Part shown: positions 17,942 to 25,975 of the stretch, in pieces
Position numbering within the stretch: position 1 is the first letter of the stretch
How the letters are laid out: each line of letters opens with the position of its first letter
NCBI GenBank assembly: GCA_020847395.1
Contig: JADLCD010000046.1
Location: forward strand, 1 to 64,000
DNA from: Chitinophagaceae bacterium
GTDB taxonomy: Bacteria; Bacteroidota; Bacteroidia; Chitinophagales; Chitinophagaceae
Length of the DNA stretch: 64,000 bases
Reading direction: 5' to 3'
Translations under genes and position numbers: made by a program
The notes under the pieces: generated by a model
What the model was told of the DNA's origin: nothing
Database searches by the model: none
The model's input: the letters and a program-made list of their open reading frames with translations, nothing else

Positions 17942-18313
17942 ATGGCAAATGCAATTAACTGGTTTGAAATCCCGGTAACTGATTTCACAAGAGCAAAGAA
18001 GTTTTACGAAACTATTTTAGGAGTAGAAATTATGGAAATGCCTTTTCCTGGTGGTAAGTATGGTATGCTTCCAGCCGATATGCAAAACGGTGGTGTTGGG
18101 GGCGGGCTTGCACAAGGGGAAGGATTTGAACCTTCTGATAAAGGGACAATCGTTTATCTAAATGGTGGCGATGATTTAAGTGTTTCACTTTCAAAAGTGG
18201 AAAAAGCAGGTGGCAAAATCATAATGCCGAAAACTTCTATAGGCGGAAATGGCTTTATGGCACATTTTATTGATACAGAAGGCAACCGGGTTGCTCTGCA
18301 TTCAATGAAATAA
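17942..18313 (+). CDS. VOC-family protein (glyoxalase/dioxygenase superfamily)
   Basis: A 123-residue protein with one paired beta-alpha-beta3 unit set. NWFEIPVTDFTRAKKFYETI at the start and HFIDTEGNRVALHSMK at the end are the usual VOC metal-site regions. The likely role is detoxification or aldehyde-related chemistry, given the divergent HxlR regulator, but the substrate is unknown. Confidence 0.87.
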   Translation: MANAINWFEIPVTDFTRAKKFYETILGVEIMEMPFPGGKYGMLPADMQNGGVGGGLAQGEGFEPSDKGTIVYLNGGDDLSVSLSKVEKAGGKIIMPKTSIGGNGFMAHFIDTEGNRVALHSMK

Positions 18314-18317
18314 CAGT

Positions 18318-18566
18318 ATGGGAAAGTTAGTAGACAAGGAAGCGACAAAAAACAAATTACTTATGACAGAAGTTTTTAAATTTTTCTCTTATATTTTTTT
18401 ATTGACCTTATGTTTTAATGGAATAATTGGCTGGGCAACTTATGACAAAAAAACTGTGACACCTAATGGCAAAACAGAGTTCAGTCATGAATTTAGAGGC
18501 ATGGAAAAAATAAATGGCGAATGGAAAATAATAAGTGCACCAGTTCATGCATTTATTCCAAAATAA
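18318..18566 (+). pseudogene. Chimeric remnant ending in a SnoaL/DUF4440-like C-terminus
   Basis: The last 40 residues (WATYDKKTVTPNGKTEF, EKINGEWKIISAPVHAF) match the C-terminal strands of NTF2-like (SnoaL/DUF4440) proteins. The first 40 are a short hydrophilic stretch and a hydrophobic helix (FFSYIFLLTLCFNGI) that do not belong to that fold. The ORF therefore looks like a deletion junction between two genes. It might still be translated with the VOC gene four bases upstream. Confidence 0.5.
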
Positions 18567-18614
18567 TATTATTAAGCTTTTTATTTATTATACTCTAAAA
18601 AGTTTGACAAAAAC

Positions 18615-18650
18615 GGCAGCCACCAACAAAAGGTCACTGTTGCGCAATCA
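18615..18650. repeat. Recurring 3'-end repeat, site B (diverged)
   Basis: GGCAGCCACCAACAAAAGGT followed by TTGCGCAATCA, a looser relative of sites A, D and E, 49 bases after a remnant ORF. The 18567-18959 stretch otherwise holds only a reverse half site (CGTTAGCGGCA) at 18893-18903. Confidence 0.3.
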
Positions 18651-18959
18651 TTTTTTTCAAAACATAAACAAATAAGTTAGCCTTAACGGATAGTAAAGCC
18701 CATTTATGCTGCGTATTCTCCAGTAAAATATTAGCCCCGCCCCGGGAGAAAATTTAAAAACATTTTCATCAAGCAAATAGGCTCAAATACTCATGCCGGC
18801 ATTGAAGATTGGCAGGTACACCCCAAATTGACATTAACGCAAATAACAATTAATTTAGTTGTATTGACGCAATGCTGTTGTATCAATACAGTCGTTAGCG
18901 GCAATTTTTGGACGGCCAACTATAGAGAAAATTATCGTTCATTGACAATAAAAAACGAT

Positions 18960-19286
18960 ATGCAAAAAATAATTCCAAATCTCTGGTTTAACGGCAACGC
19001 AAAAGAAGCCGCTATCCAAAAACAGAAGCTGAAGGGCTGGCTGATTTTCAGAAAGATTTTGCGGGTAAAGTTCTAACAGTAGCGTTTGAGTTTTTGGGTA
19101 TGCGATTTATTGGTATCAATGCAGGACCGTTATTTAAGTGGTGAAGAAAGTGTTTGCGGTTGGCTCAAGGAAAAATACAGATTAAGTTGACAGGTATGGC
19201 CTGATAATTGGGATAAACTCACCAAAAAATCCGGGGCATTCAACAAAATGATGGGAATGAAGAAACTGATTATTGCTGATTTCTAA
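18960..19286 (+). pseudogene. Decayed PhnB-like VOC gene
   Basis: Reads MQKIIPNLWFNGNAKEA, the start of a PhnB/3-demethylubiquinone-methyltransferase-like VOC protein, then after a deletion and frame change YPKTEAEGLADFQKDFAGK, and near the end CGWLKEKYRLS-stop-QVWP where intact members have Trp (TGG to TGA). It finishes MMGMKKLIIADF, the normal end. At least one internal deletion, one frameshift and one nonsense change are visible, so it is not functional. Confidence 0.75.
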
Positions 19287-19299
19287 AGACAATTTTGTT

Positions 19300-19758
19300 A
19301 TGACAAAAAACAATTTACTAAGCATGGGCAATGTAGGCATCGTTGTAAAGTCACTTGATGATGCAATCTTGTTTTTTACAGAGCTTGGACTTAAACTCGA
19401 AGGGCGGGCAATGGTTGAAGGAGAATGGGCGGGGCGGGTAACAGGACTGGGAAATCAATCCGTAGAAATTGCAATGATGGTTACTCCAGACGGACACAGC
19501 CGACTCGAACTCTCAAGGTTCCTAAGTCCGACAATTATTGCAGACCACAGGAATGCCCCTGTAAATGCTCTCGGTTATCTTCGTGTTATGTTTGCGGTTA
19601 ACAACATTGACGAATTGGTAGCACGACTAATCAAACATGGTGCTGAGCTTGTTGGTGAGATAGTTAATTATGAGAACATTTACAGGCTTTGTTACATTCG
19701 TGGCGTTGAAGGACTTTTAATTGGAATTGCAGAAGACATATCAAAAAATAATTATTGA
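19300..19758 (+). CDS. VOC-family protein
   Basis: A 152-residue glyoxalase-fold protein. NVGIVVKSLDDAILFFTELG is the first beta-alpha unit and YIRGVEGLLIGIAED the last metal-site strand. The ATG at 19300 is used because the nine upstream codons of the track ORF overlap the preceding pseudogene. The ligand is unknown. A GCTGCTAACAT repeat follows the stop by 50 bases. Confidence 0.85.
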   Translation: MTKNNLLSMGNVGIVVKSLDDAILFFTELGLKLEGRAMVEGEWAGRVTGLGNQSVEIAMMVTPDGHSRLELSRFLSPTIIADHRNAPVNALGYLRVMFAVNNIDELVARLIKHGAELVGEIVNYENIYRLCYIRGVEGLLIGIAEDISKNNY

Positions 19759-19806
19759 AACTTACACATATAAGACACAAAAAATTAATAACTGACAAAC
19801 AAAAAA

Positions 19807-19843
19807 CTGCTGCTAACATCGTGGCAATAAGTGCGTAAACAAC
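19807..19843. repeat. Recurring 3'-end repeat, site D
   Basis: GCTGCTAACATCGTGGCAAT then GTGCG and ACAAC. It aligns closely with site E and with the left half of site A. Confidence 0.5.
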
Positions 19844-19861
19844 TTTATTCTCAAAAATATT

Positions 19862-20299
19862 ATGAAAAAGAAATCAATTGAATATGAAAATCTCTTAATG
19901 TTCGTAGGAGAATGGCAAACGACAGGAACCGTGTTAAAAGAGGGAAGCAATCCTGCGGTTGAAATAAATGGAACTGATACGTACGAGTGGTTACCTCATA
20001 ACTGTTTGCTTCATAAAGCACATGTAAGAATGGGAAGTAAAAAAGTTGAAAGTTTTGAGATCATTTATTATGATAAATTAACTGAAAAATATATTTTCCA
20101 ATCATATGATGAACCGAACAGTCAAGATAAATTACAGGGAGTACAAAATAAAGATGAGTGGCTTTTAAGCGGAAGTTCACGACGTAATCAGATTATATTT
20201 AGTAAGAACGGTGAGGTTATGAAAGGAATTTGGGAAAAATCTGATAACGGTTTTAATTGGTCAATCTGGATGAAAGTTCAACTGACAAAAATTAAATGA
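19862..20299 (+). CDS. DUF1579-like/lipocalin-type small protein
   Basis: A 145-residue beta-rich protein. LLMFVGEWQTTGTV opens it, then VEINGTDTYEWLPHNC and FEIIYYDKLTEKYIFQSYD follow, the alternating-strand pattern of DUF1579-type calycin-like proteins. It has no signal peptide. Its TGA overlaps the next start (ATGA), so the two are coupled. The function is unknown. Confidence 0.65.
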   Translation: MKKKSIEYENLLMFVGEWQTTGTVLKEGSNPAVEINGTDTYEWLPHNCLLHKAHVRMGSKKVESFEIIYYDKLTEKYIFQSYDEPNSQDKLQGVQNKDEWLLSGSSRRNQIIFSKNGEVMKGIWEKSDNGFNWSIWMKVQLTKIK

Positions 20300-20778
20300 T
20301 TCAAAAAGTAAAACCAATGATTAACAATAATCTTCTTTTATTGCGCCATGAATATGCTGCTTCTTCTGAAGCAGTGTTTGATGCCTGGGCAAACCCTGAC
20401 GTTGCAAAACAATGGTTGTTCAAATCAGATAATAATGAGATACTTGGTATAACTATGGATGTAAGAAAGGGAGGAAATTTTTCTATCTTAGAATTAAACA
20501 AAGGGAAAAAAATAAATCACTTCGGTACATATCTGGAAATAAACCGGCCAAACAAATTAGTTTTTACATTAGAAGTGCCTGAACACTTTAAAGGTGTTGC
20601 AACAATTGAGATTGAAATAGTAAGCCATTACGAAAAAAGTGAACTCGTATTTACAGAAAGTGGAATTGACACAAGTAAAGTTGAAAAAAATTGGCATGAG
20701 ATGCTGGATAAATTAGAAGAAATTTTAGATAATAATACTGCCGCTAACATTGGCAGTAATGCATGCGGACAACTTTAG
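20296..20778 (+). CDS. SRPBCC (AHSA1) protein with repeat-derived C-terminus
   Basis: A helix-grip domain over residues 8-145: YAASSEAVFDAWANPDVAKQ, VRKGGNFSILELNKG, WHEMLDKLEEIL. The natural end should come near residue 147. Instead the frame runs on through repeat site E and gains TAANIGSNACGQL. The start at 20296 overlaps the previous stop; Met8 at 20317 is an alternative. The ligand is unknown. Confidence 0.78.
   Translation: MIQKVKPMINNNLLLLRHEYAASSEAVFDAWANPDVAKQWLFKSDNNEILGITMDVRKGGNFSILELNKGKKINHFGTYLEINRPNKLVFTLEVPEHFKGVATIEIEIVSHYEKSELVFTESGIDTSKVEKNWHEMLDKLEEILDNNTAANIGSNACGQL
20738..20773. repeat. Recurring 3'-end repeat, site E
   Basis: CTGCCGCTAACATTGGCAGT then GCATGCGGACAAC, inside the last codons of the SRPBCC gene. 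Shares CTAACAT, GGCA, TAA, GCG and ACAAC in order with site D. Confidence 0.5.
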
Positions 20779-20798
20779 AAAATACCAACAACAAACGC

Positions 20799-20888
20799 AT
20801 GAACAAAGCGAAAATAATACTTGGATTTGCAATTGTTTTAATTATTCTTGTTAGTTGCAAAACACAAAATGAAATTAAAACATCCTGA
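20799..20888 (+). pseudogene. Truncated lipoprotein N-terminus
   Basis: A 29-codon reading frame: MNKAKIILGFAIVLIILVSC followed by nine residues and TGA. This is a lipoprotein signal peptide and lipobox Cys with no mature domain. It sits directly after repeat site E and before another deletion scar, so it is probably the surviving 5' end of a lost gene. Confidence 0.5.
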
Positions 20889-20971
20889 TGGAATGCTGAA
20901 AAAAAATCGCCCTTTTGTCCCCATATTTCAACTTCAATCGTCATTAGGGCGAACAATAAATTTTTTAAATT

Positions 20972-21611
20972 ATGGAACAGTTTTTATTAGTCTTCAGAGC
21001 AGATTATCCGAAAAGACCTTTGTTCGGAAGCGATAAGGTTAACTTCTATTTTGATTGAAAACCAATTAACAAGAACACCGCAAACAAACGCATTATTATC
21101 TTTAATGTATTTTCAGAGTTCCCGTTTAGATGCAAGGACAAACGAAAAAGGCGAAGCCGTTTTGTTGGACGATCAAAACAAAAATTTGTGGGACAAAATA
21201 CAAATTGAAAAAGGCAATTTCTATTTAATAGCTGCCTGCAATGGAAATGAAATTTCCAAATATCATTTGGAAGCAGCAATTGCCTACTGGCACACAACGC
21301 CAACCGACCAAAATAAATGGCAGCACATTTTAGAACTTTATAATCAGCTTATCCTGGTTGAATATTCGCCTATAGCAGCGTTGAACAGAATGTTTGCATT
21401 TGCCAGGGTTTATGGACACAAAAAAGCAATAGCAGAAGCCGATAAATTACAACTTCCTGAAAATAGTCACTACTACGGATTGTTGGGTTATTTATATGCG
21501 CCAACAAATATTGAGAAAGCAATTTCCTATTACGAACAAGCCATTAAATTGACAAATTCCAGGGTCGAAAAACAAACCTTAAGAATGCAGATTGAAAAAC
21601 TCAACATTTAA
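20972..21611 (+). pseudogene. Deletion scar: YCII-like 5' end joined to the C-terminal half of an ECF-type sigma factor
   Basis: MEQFLLVFRADYP at 20972 is a YCII-domain-like N-terminus. At about 21009 and in another frame begins RKDLCSEAIRLTSILIENQL, the middle of a SigJ/DUF6596-type ECF sigma factor. That frame then runs intact to 21611 (SRLDARTNEKGEAVLLDDQ, EYSPIAALNRMFAFARVYGH). YCII proteins and these sigma factors are usually neighbours, so one deletion removed the YCII 3' part and the whole sigma2/sigma4 DNA-binding part. The ORF-track start at 21051 is an internal Met. Confidence 0.75.
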
Positions 21612-21966
21612 TTTGCCTGTTATGTCTTTACCGGAAGAAAAAATTGTAAAACATTTTAATTTCATCAGTTAACAGGTTTACCAAAACCTAAACATCCACT
21701 TATCAGCATAAGTTGTGCTTCCACAAAACTTCCGCCCTACATTTTTATAATGACATCATACGGATAAATTGAAAATCAGGTTCAAAAACTTATAAGAGAT
21801 TGTTTCTTTCACCCCTTAAGTATGATGCTTTTGAGCAGGCTACTTATATGTCATCTTTATATTTTTCCTCACAACAGGTTTGGTACTCGAAATAGGTACC
21901 GGTTCCAGGTAATTGATTTAGCCCGGGGAAAAGAAGATTAATTTATAAAAAATAAAAACGATATTA
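21612..21966. other. AT-rich intergenic region before the carotenoid operon
   Basis: No ORF of note and no repeat copy seen. The last part is very AT-rich and leads into the inverted repeats before the MarR gene. It marks the right edge of the eroded accessory zone. Confidence 0.5.
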
Positions 21967-22004
21967 ATATACTTATTTTTAATATAAAAGTATATATTTA
22001 TACT
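21967..22004. promoter_or_regulatory. Inverted repeats upstream of the MarR gene (likely operator)
   Basis: ATATACTT (21967-21974) is repeated inverted as AAGTATAT (21988-21995), and AGTATA-N4-TATACT (21989-22004) overlaps it, ending 13 bases before the start codon. This placement would allow the MarR protein to repress its own operon. Confidence 0.45.
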
Positions 22005-22017
22005 AAATTATATTAAA

Positions 22018-22689
22018 ATGAATTATTCTCTTCTAAAAGAAATAATTGATCTTATTGCACAATTTGAATTGGCTACTAAGGGTGAAAGCCGTTACCCGGG
22101 CAACAAAGAGGGATTTAAATGTTGGATAAAGGATAGCTTTCGGAACGAAGATTACAGTGTGCAGCCAAAATGGGAAGGAAAAGAAAACGGCAGAAGTCCT
22201 GAAAGTGTAATCAGTACACTTATTGTGCATATGAATCGTTATGCCAAAGCCTATTCTAAGTCAGCTATACATGGCTCAGGCTTCTCTACTCAGGATGAGT
22301 ATATATACCTGATTAACCTAAAGGCTTTTGGTGAAATGACGAAAATGGATTTGATTAAAAAAAATATACACGAAAAGCCCGTGGGTATTCAAATTATTAA
22401 CAGGCTTATTTACCAGGGTTGGATATCGCAACGGAGCTCTTCAACAGATAAGAGAAGTAAGATTATCAAAATAAATTCAAAGGGTTTGAAAGCACTTGAA
22501 CAACAAATGAACAAAATACGACAGGCAACCAGGATTGTTAGTGGCAATCTTTCATACAGCGAAAAAATAGAGCTTATCCGTTTGCTGACTAAACTTGATG
22601 ATTATCATCATCCTATTTTTTGTAAAGATCTGGCTCCTGCAGGGCTGCTTAACACTGTGATGAAGGATTATCCGATCAATAAAAATTAA
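22018..22689 (+). CDS. MarR-family regulator of the carotenoid operon
   Basis: A 223-residue protein. A MarR-type winged helix is centred on about residues 95-165 (FGEMTKMDLIKKNIHEKPVG, INRLIYQGWISQRSSSTDKR with the basic wing), followed by a helical C-terminus. The N-terminal about 80 residues are longer than usual MarR. It stops immediately before crtI (ATG follows TAA directly) and so is the first gene of the operon. In Bacteroidota, MarR genes often head crt clusters. The ligand is unknown. Confidence 0.83.
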   Translation: MNYSLLKEIIDLIAQFELATKGESRYPGNKEGFKCWIKDSFRNEDYSVQPKWEGKENGRSPESVISTLIVHMNRYAKAYSKSAIHGSGFSTQDEYIYLINLKAFGEMTKMDLIKKNIHEKPVGIQIINRLIYQGWISQRSSSTDKRSKIIKINSKGLKALEQQMNKIRQATRIVSGNLSYSEKIELIRLLTKLDDYHHPIFCKDLAPAGLLNTVMKDYPINKN

Positions 22690-24183
22690 ATGAAAAAGAA
22701 AATAGCTATTATAGGCGCAGGTATTTCAGGGCTTTCCGCGGCGGCTTACTCAGCAAAGGAAGGTAATGAAGTACATGTTTTTGAAATGAATAGCAGCCCC
22801 GGCGGACGGGCACGACAATTTAAAACCGGTAACGGATACACTTTTGATATGGGCCCGAGCTGGTACTGGATGCCCGATATTATTGAGCGTTTCTTCAATG
22901 ATTTTGATTATAGCGCAAAAGATTTTTATGAGCTCGTACCACTTCATCCGCAATTTGAAATGATCTTTTCCGATGGGCGGATAGCGATGCCGAAAGACTA
23001 TGACCAACTGAAAGACCTGTTTGAAAAACTGGAGCCGGGGGCTGCCCAAAAACTGGATGCTTTTATGAAAGCTGCCCGTTACAAATACCAAACAGGTATG
23101 CTTGATTTTGTACAAAAGCCCTGTCATAGCTGGTGGGAGTTTGTGTCGCCCAAAATAGCACGCAGTGTTGTAAAGCTAAACCTGCTAACTGATTTCCGTA
23201 CTTATGTAGCCAGGTATTTTAAGCATCCCAAACTCCGGGCGCTGATGGAGTTTCCGGTTATATTTCTCGGCGCATCACCCAAAAATATCCCGGCCTTATA
23301 CAGCTTAATGAACTATGGTGGTTATGCTCTCGGAACCTGGTATCCTATGGGTGGGTTTTATGAATTGGTAAAAGCAATGCAAAGCATAGCAGAAGAATAT
23401 GGCGCGCAGTTTTATTTCAATCAAAAGGCAGAACAGATCATTGCAGAAAAAGAAAGGGTTACTGCATTAATAGTAAATGGCACAGCGCTGAAATTTGATG
23501 CGTTGATTGCATCTTCAGATTACCATCATACCGAAACCCTGCTCGAAAAACAATACAGGAATTATACGGAAAGCTACTGGCAGCAACGCACTTTTGCACC
23601 TTCCTGCCTGGTATATTATTTAGGCTTTAACAAAACCATCCCTGGTCTCAGGCATCATACACTCTTTTTTGAAAACAACCTGGATGAGCATATAGATAGT
23701 ATTTACAGGTTTAAGCAGTGGCCGAAAAAACCTTTATTCTACGCCTGCTGCCCTTCTAAAACAGACAACAGTGTTGCTCCTCCACATCATGAAAATATTT
23801 TTTTGCTGATGCCGCTGGCTACAGGTATACAGGATGATACGGACATTCGTGAAAAGTATTTGCAGGAAATGCTGGCAAGATTAGAAAAACATACGGGAAT
23901 GGCAAATCTTGCGGCTTCACTTGATTATAAAAAAAGCTACTGCGTCAGCGATTTTGTAAATGATTATAATGCTTATGGAGGCAACGCATATGGGCTTGCT
24001 AATGTACTGTCTCAAACAGCAGTATTTAAGCCATCCATCAGGAATAAAAAGTTATACAACCTGTATTATACCGGGCAGCTCACTGTTCCCGGGCCTGGTG
24101 TTCCGCCTTCCATTATATCGGGTAAAATAGCCGCAAAAGAAGTGCATAAACTAAAATTATTTCACCATGAAAAAGCTATTTGA
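22690..24183 (+). CDS. crtI: Phytoene desaturase (CrtI)
   Basis: A 497-residue FAD enzyme that desaturates 15-cis-phytoene, usually to lycopene. The N-terminal dinucleotide motif is IAIIGAGISGLSAAAYSAKE with SPGGRARQF. The C-terminal bacterial-type phytoene dehydrogenase signature is YYTGQLTVPGPGVPPSIISG. It is membrane-associated. Its last 17 bases overlap crtB, implying coupled translation. Confidence 0.95.
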   Translation: MKKKIAIIGAGISGLSAAAYSAKEGNEVHVFEMNSSPGGRARQFKTGNGYTFDMGPSWYWMPDIIERFFNDFDYSAKDFYELVPLHPQFEMIFSDGRIAMPKDYDQLKDLFEKLEPGAAQKLDAFMKAARYKYQTGMLDFVQKPCHSWWEFVSPKIARSVVKLNLLTDFRTYVARYFKHPKLRALMEFPVIFLGASPKNIPALYSLMNYGGYALGTWYPMGGFYELVKAMQSIAEEYGAQFYFNQKAEQIIAEKERVTALIVNGTALKFDALIASSDYHHTETLLEKQYRNYTESYWQQRTFAPSCLVYYLGFNKTIPGLRHHTLFFENNLDEHIDSIYRFKQWPKKPLFYACCPSKTDNSVAPPHHENIFLLMPLATGIQDDTDIREKYLQEMLARLEKHTGMANLAASLDYKKSYCVSDFVNDYNAYGGNAYGLANVLSQTAVFKPSIRNKKLYNLYYTGQLTVPGPGVPPSIISGKIAAKEVHKLKLFHHEKAI

Positions 24184-25003
24184 CGAATTATCATTACAGG
24201 TAAGTAAAGCCACTACGCAAAAATACAGCACCAGTTTTTCATTGGGCATACTCGCGTTAGATACTTCGGTAAGGTCTGCCATATACAGCATTTACGGCTT
24301 TGTAAGGCTGGCAGATGAGGTGGTAGACAGCTTTCACGATTATAATAAAGCAGACCTGCTGGCACAATTGACAACGCAAACACAGCAGGCATTGAACGAT
24401 GGCATATCGCTCAATCCTATTTTGCAATCTTTTCAACAAACAGTATCACGTTATAAAATAGCGCACAGTCTTATATTCCGCTTTTTACACAGCATGGAGA
24501 TGGACTTACAAAAAATAGCCTACAATTCAGATTTGTATAAAGAATATATACTGGGCTCTGCGGAGGTAGTGGGATTAATGTGTTTGAAAGTTTTTACACA
24601 CGAAAAAACTCAATTATATGAAGAGCTAAAGCCTTATGCCATGCTGCTTGGTTCAGCTTTTCAGAAGGTGAATTTTCTCAGGGATCTGAAAGATGATTAC
24701 CATATTTTGGGGCGTACCTATTTTCCTAATATTGAAATGAACATTTTTGATAAATATACTAAAGCGCAAATAGAGCAGGAGATAGCGGGTGAATTTGAAA
24801 AGGCTTTGATAGGCATTAAAAAATTGCCCGCTTCCTCCAGGTTTGGCGTATACCTGGCATATAAATATTATTTATCCTTATTCAGGAAAATAAAAAGAAC
24901 TTCTGCTGAAAAGATATTGAATAAACGTATACGCATTCCCAACGGAAAAAAATTATCTCTTGCCATGAGTAGCTATGTGCAGTATAAAATTGCGCTGATT
25001 TGA
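24167..25003 (+). CDS. crtB: Phytoene synthase (CrtB)
   Basis: A 278-residue squalene/phytoene synthase joining two geranylgeranyl diphosphates. Both Asp-rich Mg-diphosphate motifs are present: RLADEVVDSF (about 45-54) and NFLRDLKDDY (about 170-179). TSFSLGILALD near the start is typical. The precursor enzyme CrtE/IspA is not in the window. It overlaps crtI. Confidence 0.95.
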   Translation: MKKLFDELSLQVSKATTQKYSTSFSLGILALDTSVRSAIYSIYGFVRLADEVVDSFHDYNKADLLAQLTTQTQQALNDGISLNPILQSFQQTVSRYKIAHSLIFRFLHSMEMDLQKIAYNSDLYKEYILGSAEVVGLMCLKVFTHEKTQLYEELKPYAMLLGSAFQKVNFLRDLKDDYHILGRTYFPNIEMNIFDKYTKAQIEQEIAGEFEKALIGIKKLPASSRFGVYLAYKYYLSLFRKIKRTSAEKILNKRIRIPNGKKLSLAMSSYVQYKIALI

Positions 25004-25039
25004 AGCCGCCGGCTAAACATCAAATTATTTAAATGTAAG

Positions 25040-25510
25040 ATGAGTATGGAGTATGTACTGAACAGGAGCCAGCAATTAAACTGCGATATAGAAACCGCCT
25101 GGAGGTTTTTTTCCTCACCATATAATCTTTCCTGCATTACACCTAAGCAAATGGGTTTTAAAGTGCTGACTCACCTGGATGATGACGCTATTTATGAAGG
25201 AATGGTTATAGACTATAAAGTATCTCCATTGCTGCATATACCCATGTACTGGAGAACCATTATAACGCAGGTGCATGTTTATAAAAGCTTTACTGATTTT
25301 CAGCAAAAGGGCCCTTATAAATACTGGAATCACTATCACGAATTTGTTGCAAATGAAAATGGGGTGTTAATGAAAGATACGGTGCATTATGCATTACCCA
25401 TGGGCTTACTCGGTAAGGTGGCGCACGCTATAGTAGTGCGCAAAAAGCTGGAGCATATTTTTAACTACCGGTATGAGGTATTGAAAAAATTATTTCCATT
25501 ACAATCCTGA
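25040..25510 (+). CDS. SRPBCC protein of the carotenoid operon
   Basis: A 156-residue Bet v1-like protein starting YVLNRSQQLNCDIETAWRFF, with ITPKQMGFKVL and HYHEFVANENGVLMKDTVHY. Homologues, often annotated as cell-division-inhibitor or cyclase-like ligand-binding proteins, are regularly found inside Bacteroidota crt clusters. A role in carotenoid or precursor binding is inferred from position. It ends six bases before crtZ. Met3 is an alternative start. Confidence 0.8.
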   Translation: MSMEYVLNRSQQLNCDIETAWRFFSSPYNLSCITPKQMGFKVLTHLDDDAIYEGMVIDYKVSPLLHIPMYWRTIITQVHVYKSFTDFQQKGPYKYWNHYHEFVANENGVLMKDTVHYALPMGLLGKVAHAIVVRKKLEHIFNYRYEVLKKLFPLQS

Positions 25511-25516
25511 AGCAAG

Positions 25517-25975
25517 ATGAATGCATTTATTATACTAATCACATTTATACTGATGGAAGGCGCTACGTGGATAATTCATAAATACGTGATGCACGGCTTT
25601 TTATGGATACTGCACCGCGATCATCATGATCATAACAACAACAGCACACTCGAAAGCAATGACTGGTTCTTTGTGATCTTTGCCACACCTGCAATCACTT
25701 TAATGTATTACGGGGGAAAACAAGGTTTTAATTACCTGTTTTATACCGGGGTTGGCGTTACGCTGTATGGAATGGCTTATTTTTTTGTACATGATATTTT
25801 CATTCATCAGCGCATAAAAATATTCCGAAATACACATCACCCTTACCTGTTGGCTGTAAGGAGGGCTCACAAGCAGCACCATAAGCATACAGGTAAAACT
25901 AACGGAGAATGCTTTGGTTTTTTATGGGTTCCGGTAAAGTATTTTAAAATGTTTTTTAATAAAGAAAGAAAATGA
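25517..25975 (+). CDS. crtZ: Beta-carotene hydroxylase (CrtZ)
   Basis: A 152-residue di-iron membrane hydroxylase of the fatty acid hydroxylase superfamily. The histidine motifs are complete: HKYVMHG, HRDHHDH, HD near 95, and HHPYLL with HKQHHKH. It converts beta-carotene to zeaxanthin. Four helices. Its stop overlaps the cyclase start by ATGA. Confidence 0.93.
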   Translation: MNAFIILITFILMEGATWIIHKYVMHGFLWILHRDHHDHNNNSTLESNDWFFVIFATPAITLMYYGGKQGFNYLFYTGVGVTLYGMAYFFVHDIFIHQRIKIFRNTHHPYLLAVRRAHKQHHKHTGKTNGECFGFLWVPVKYFKMFFNKERK

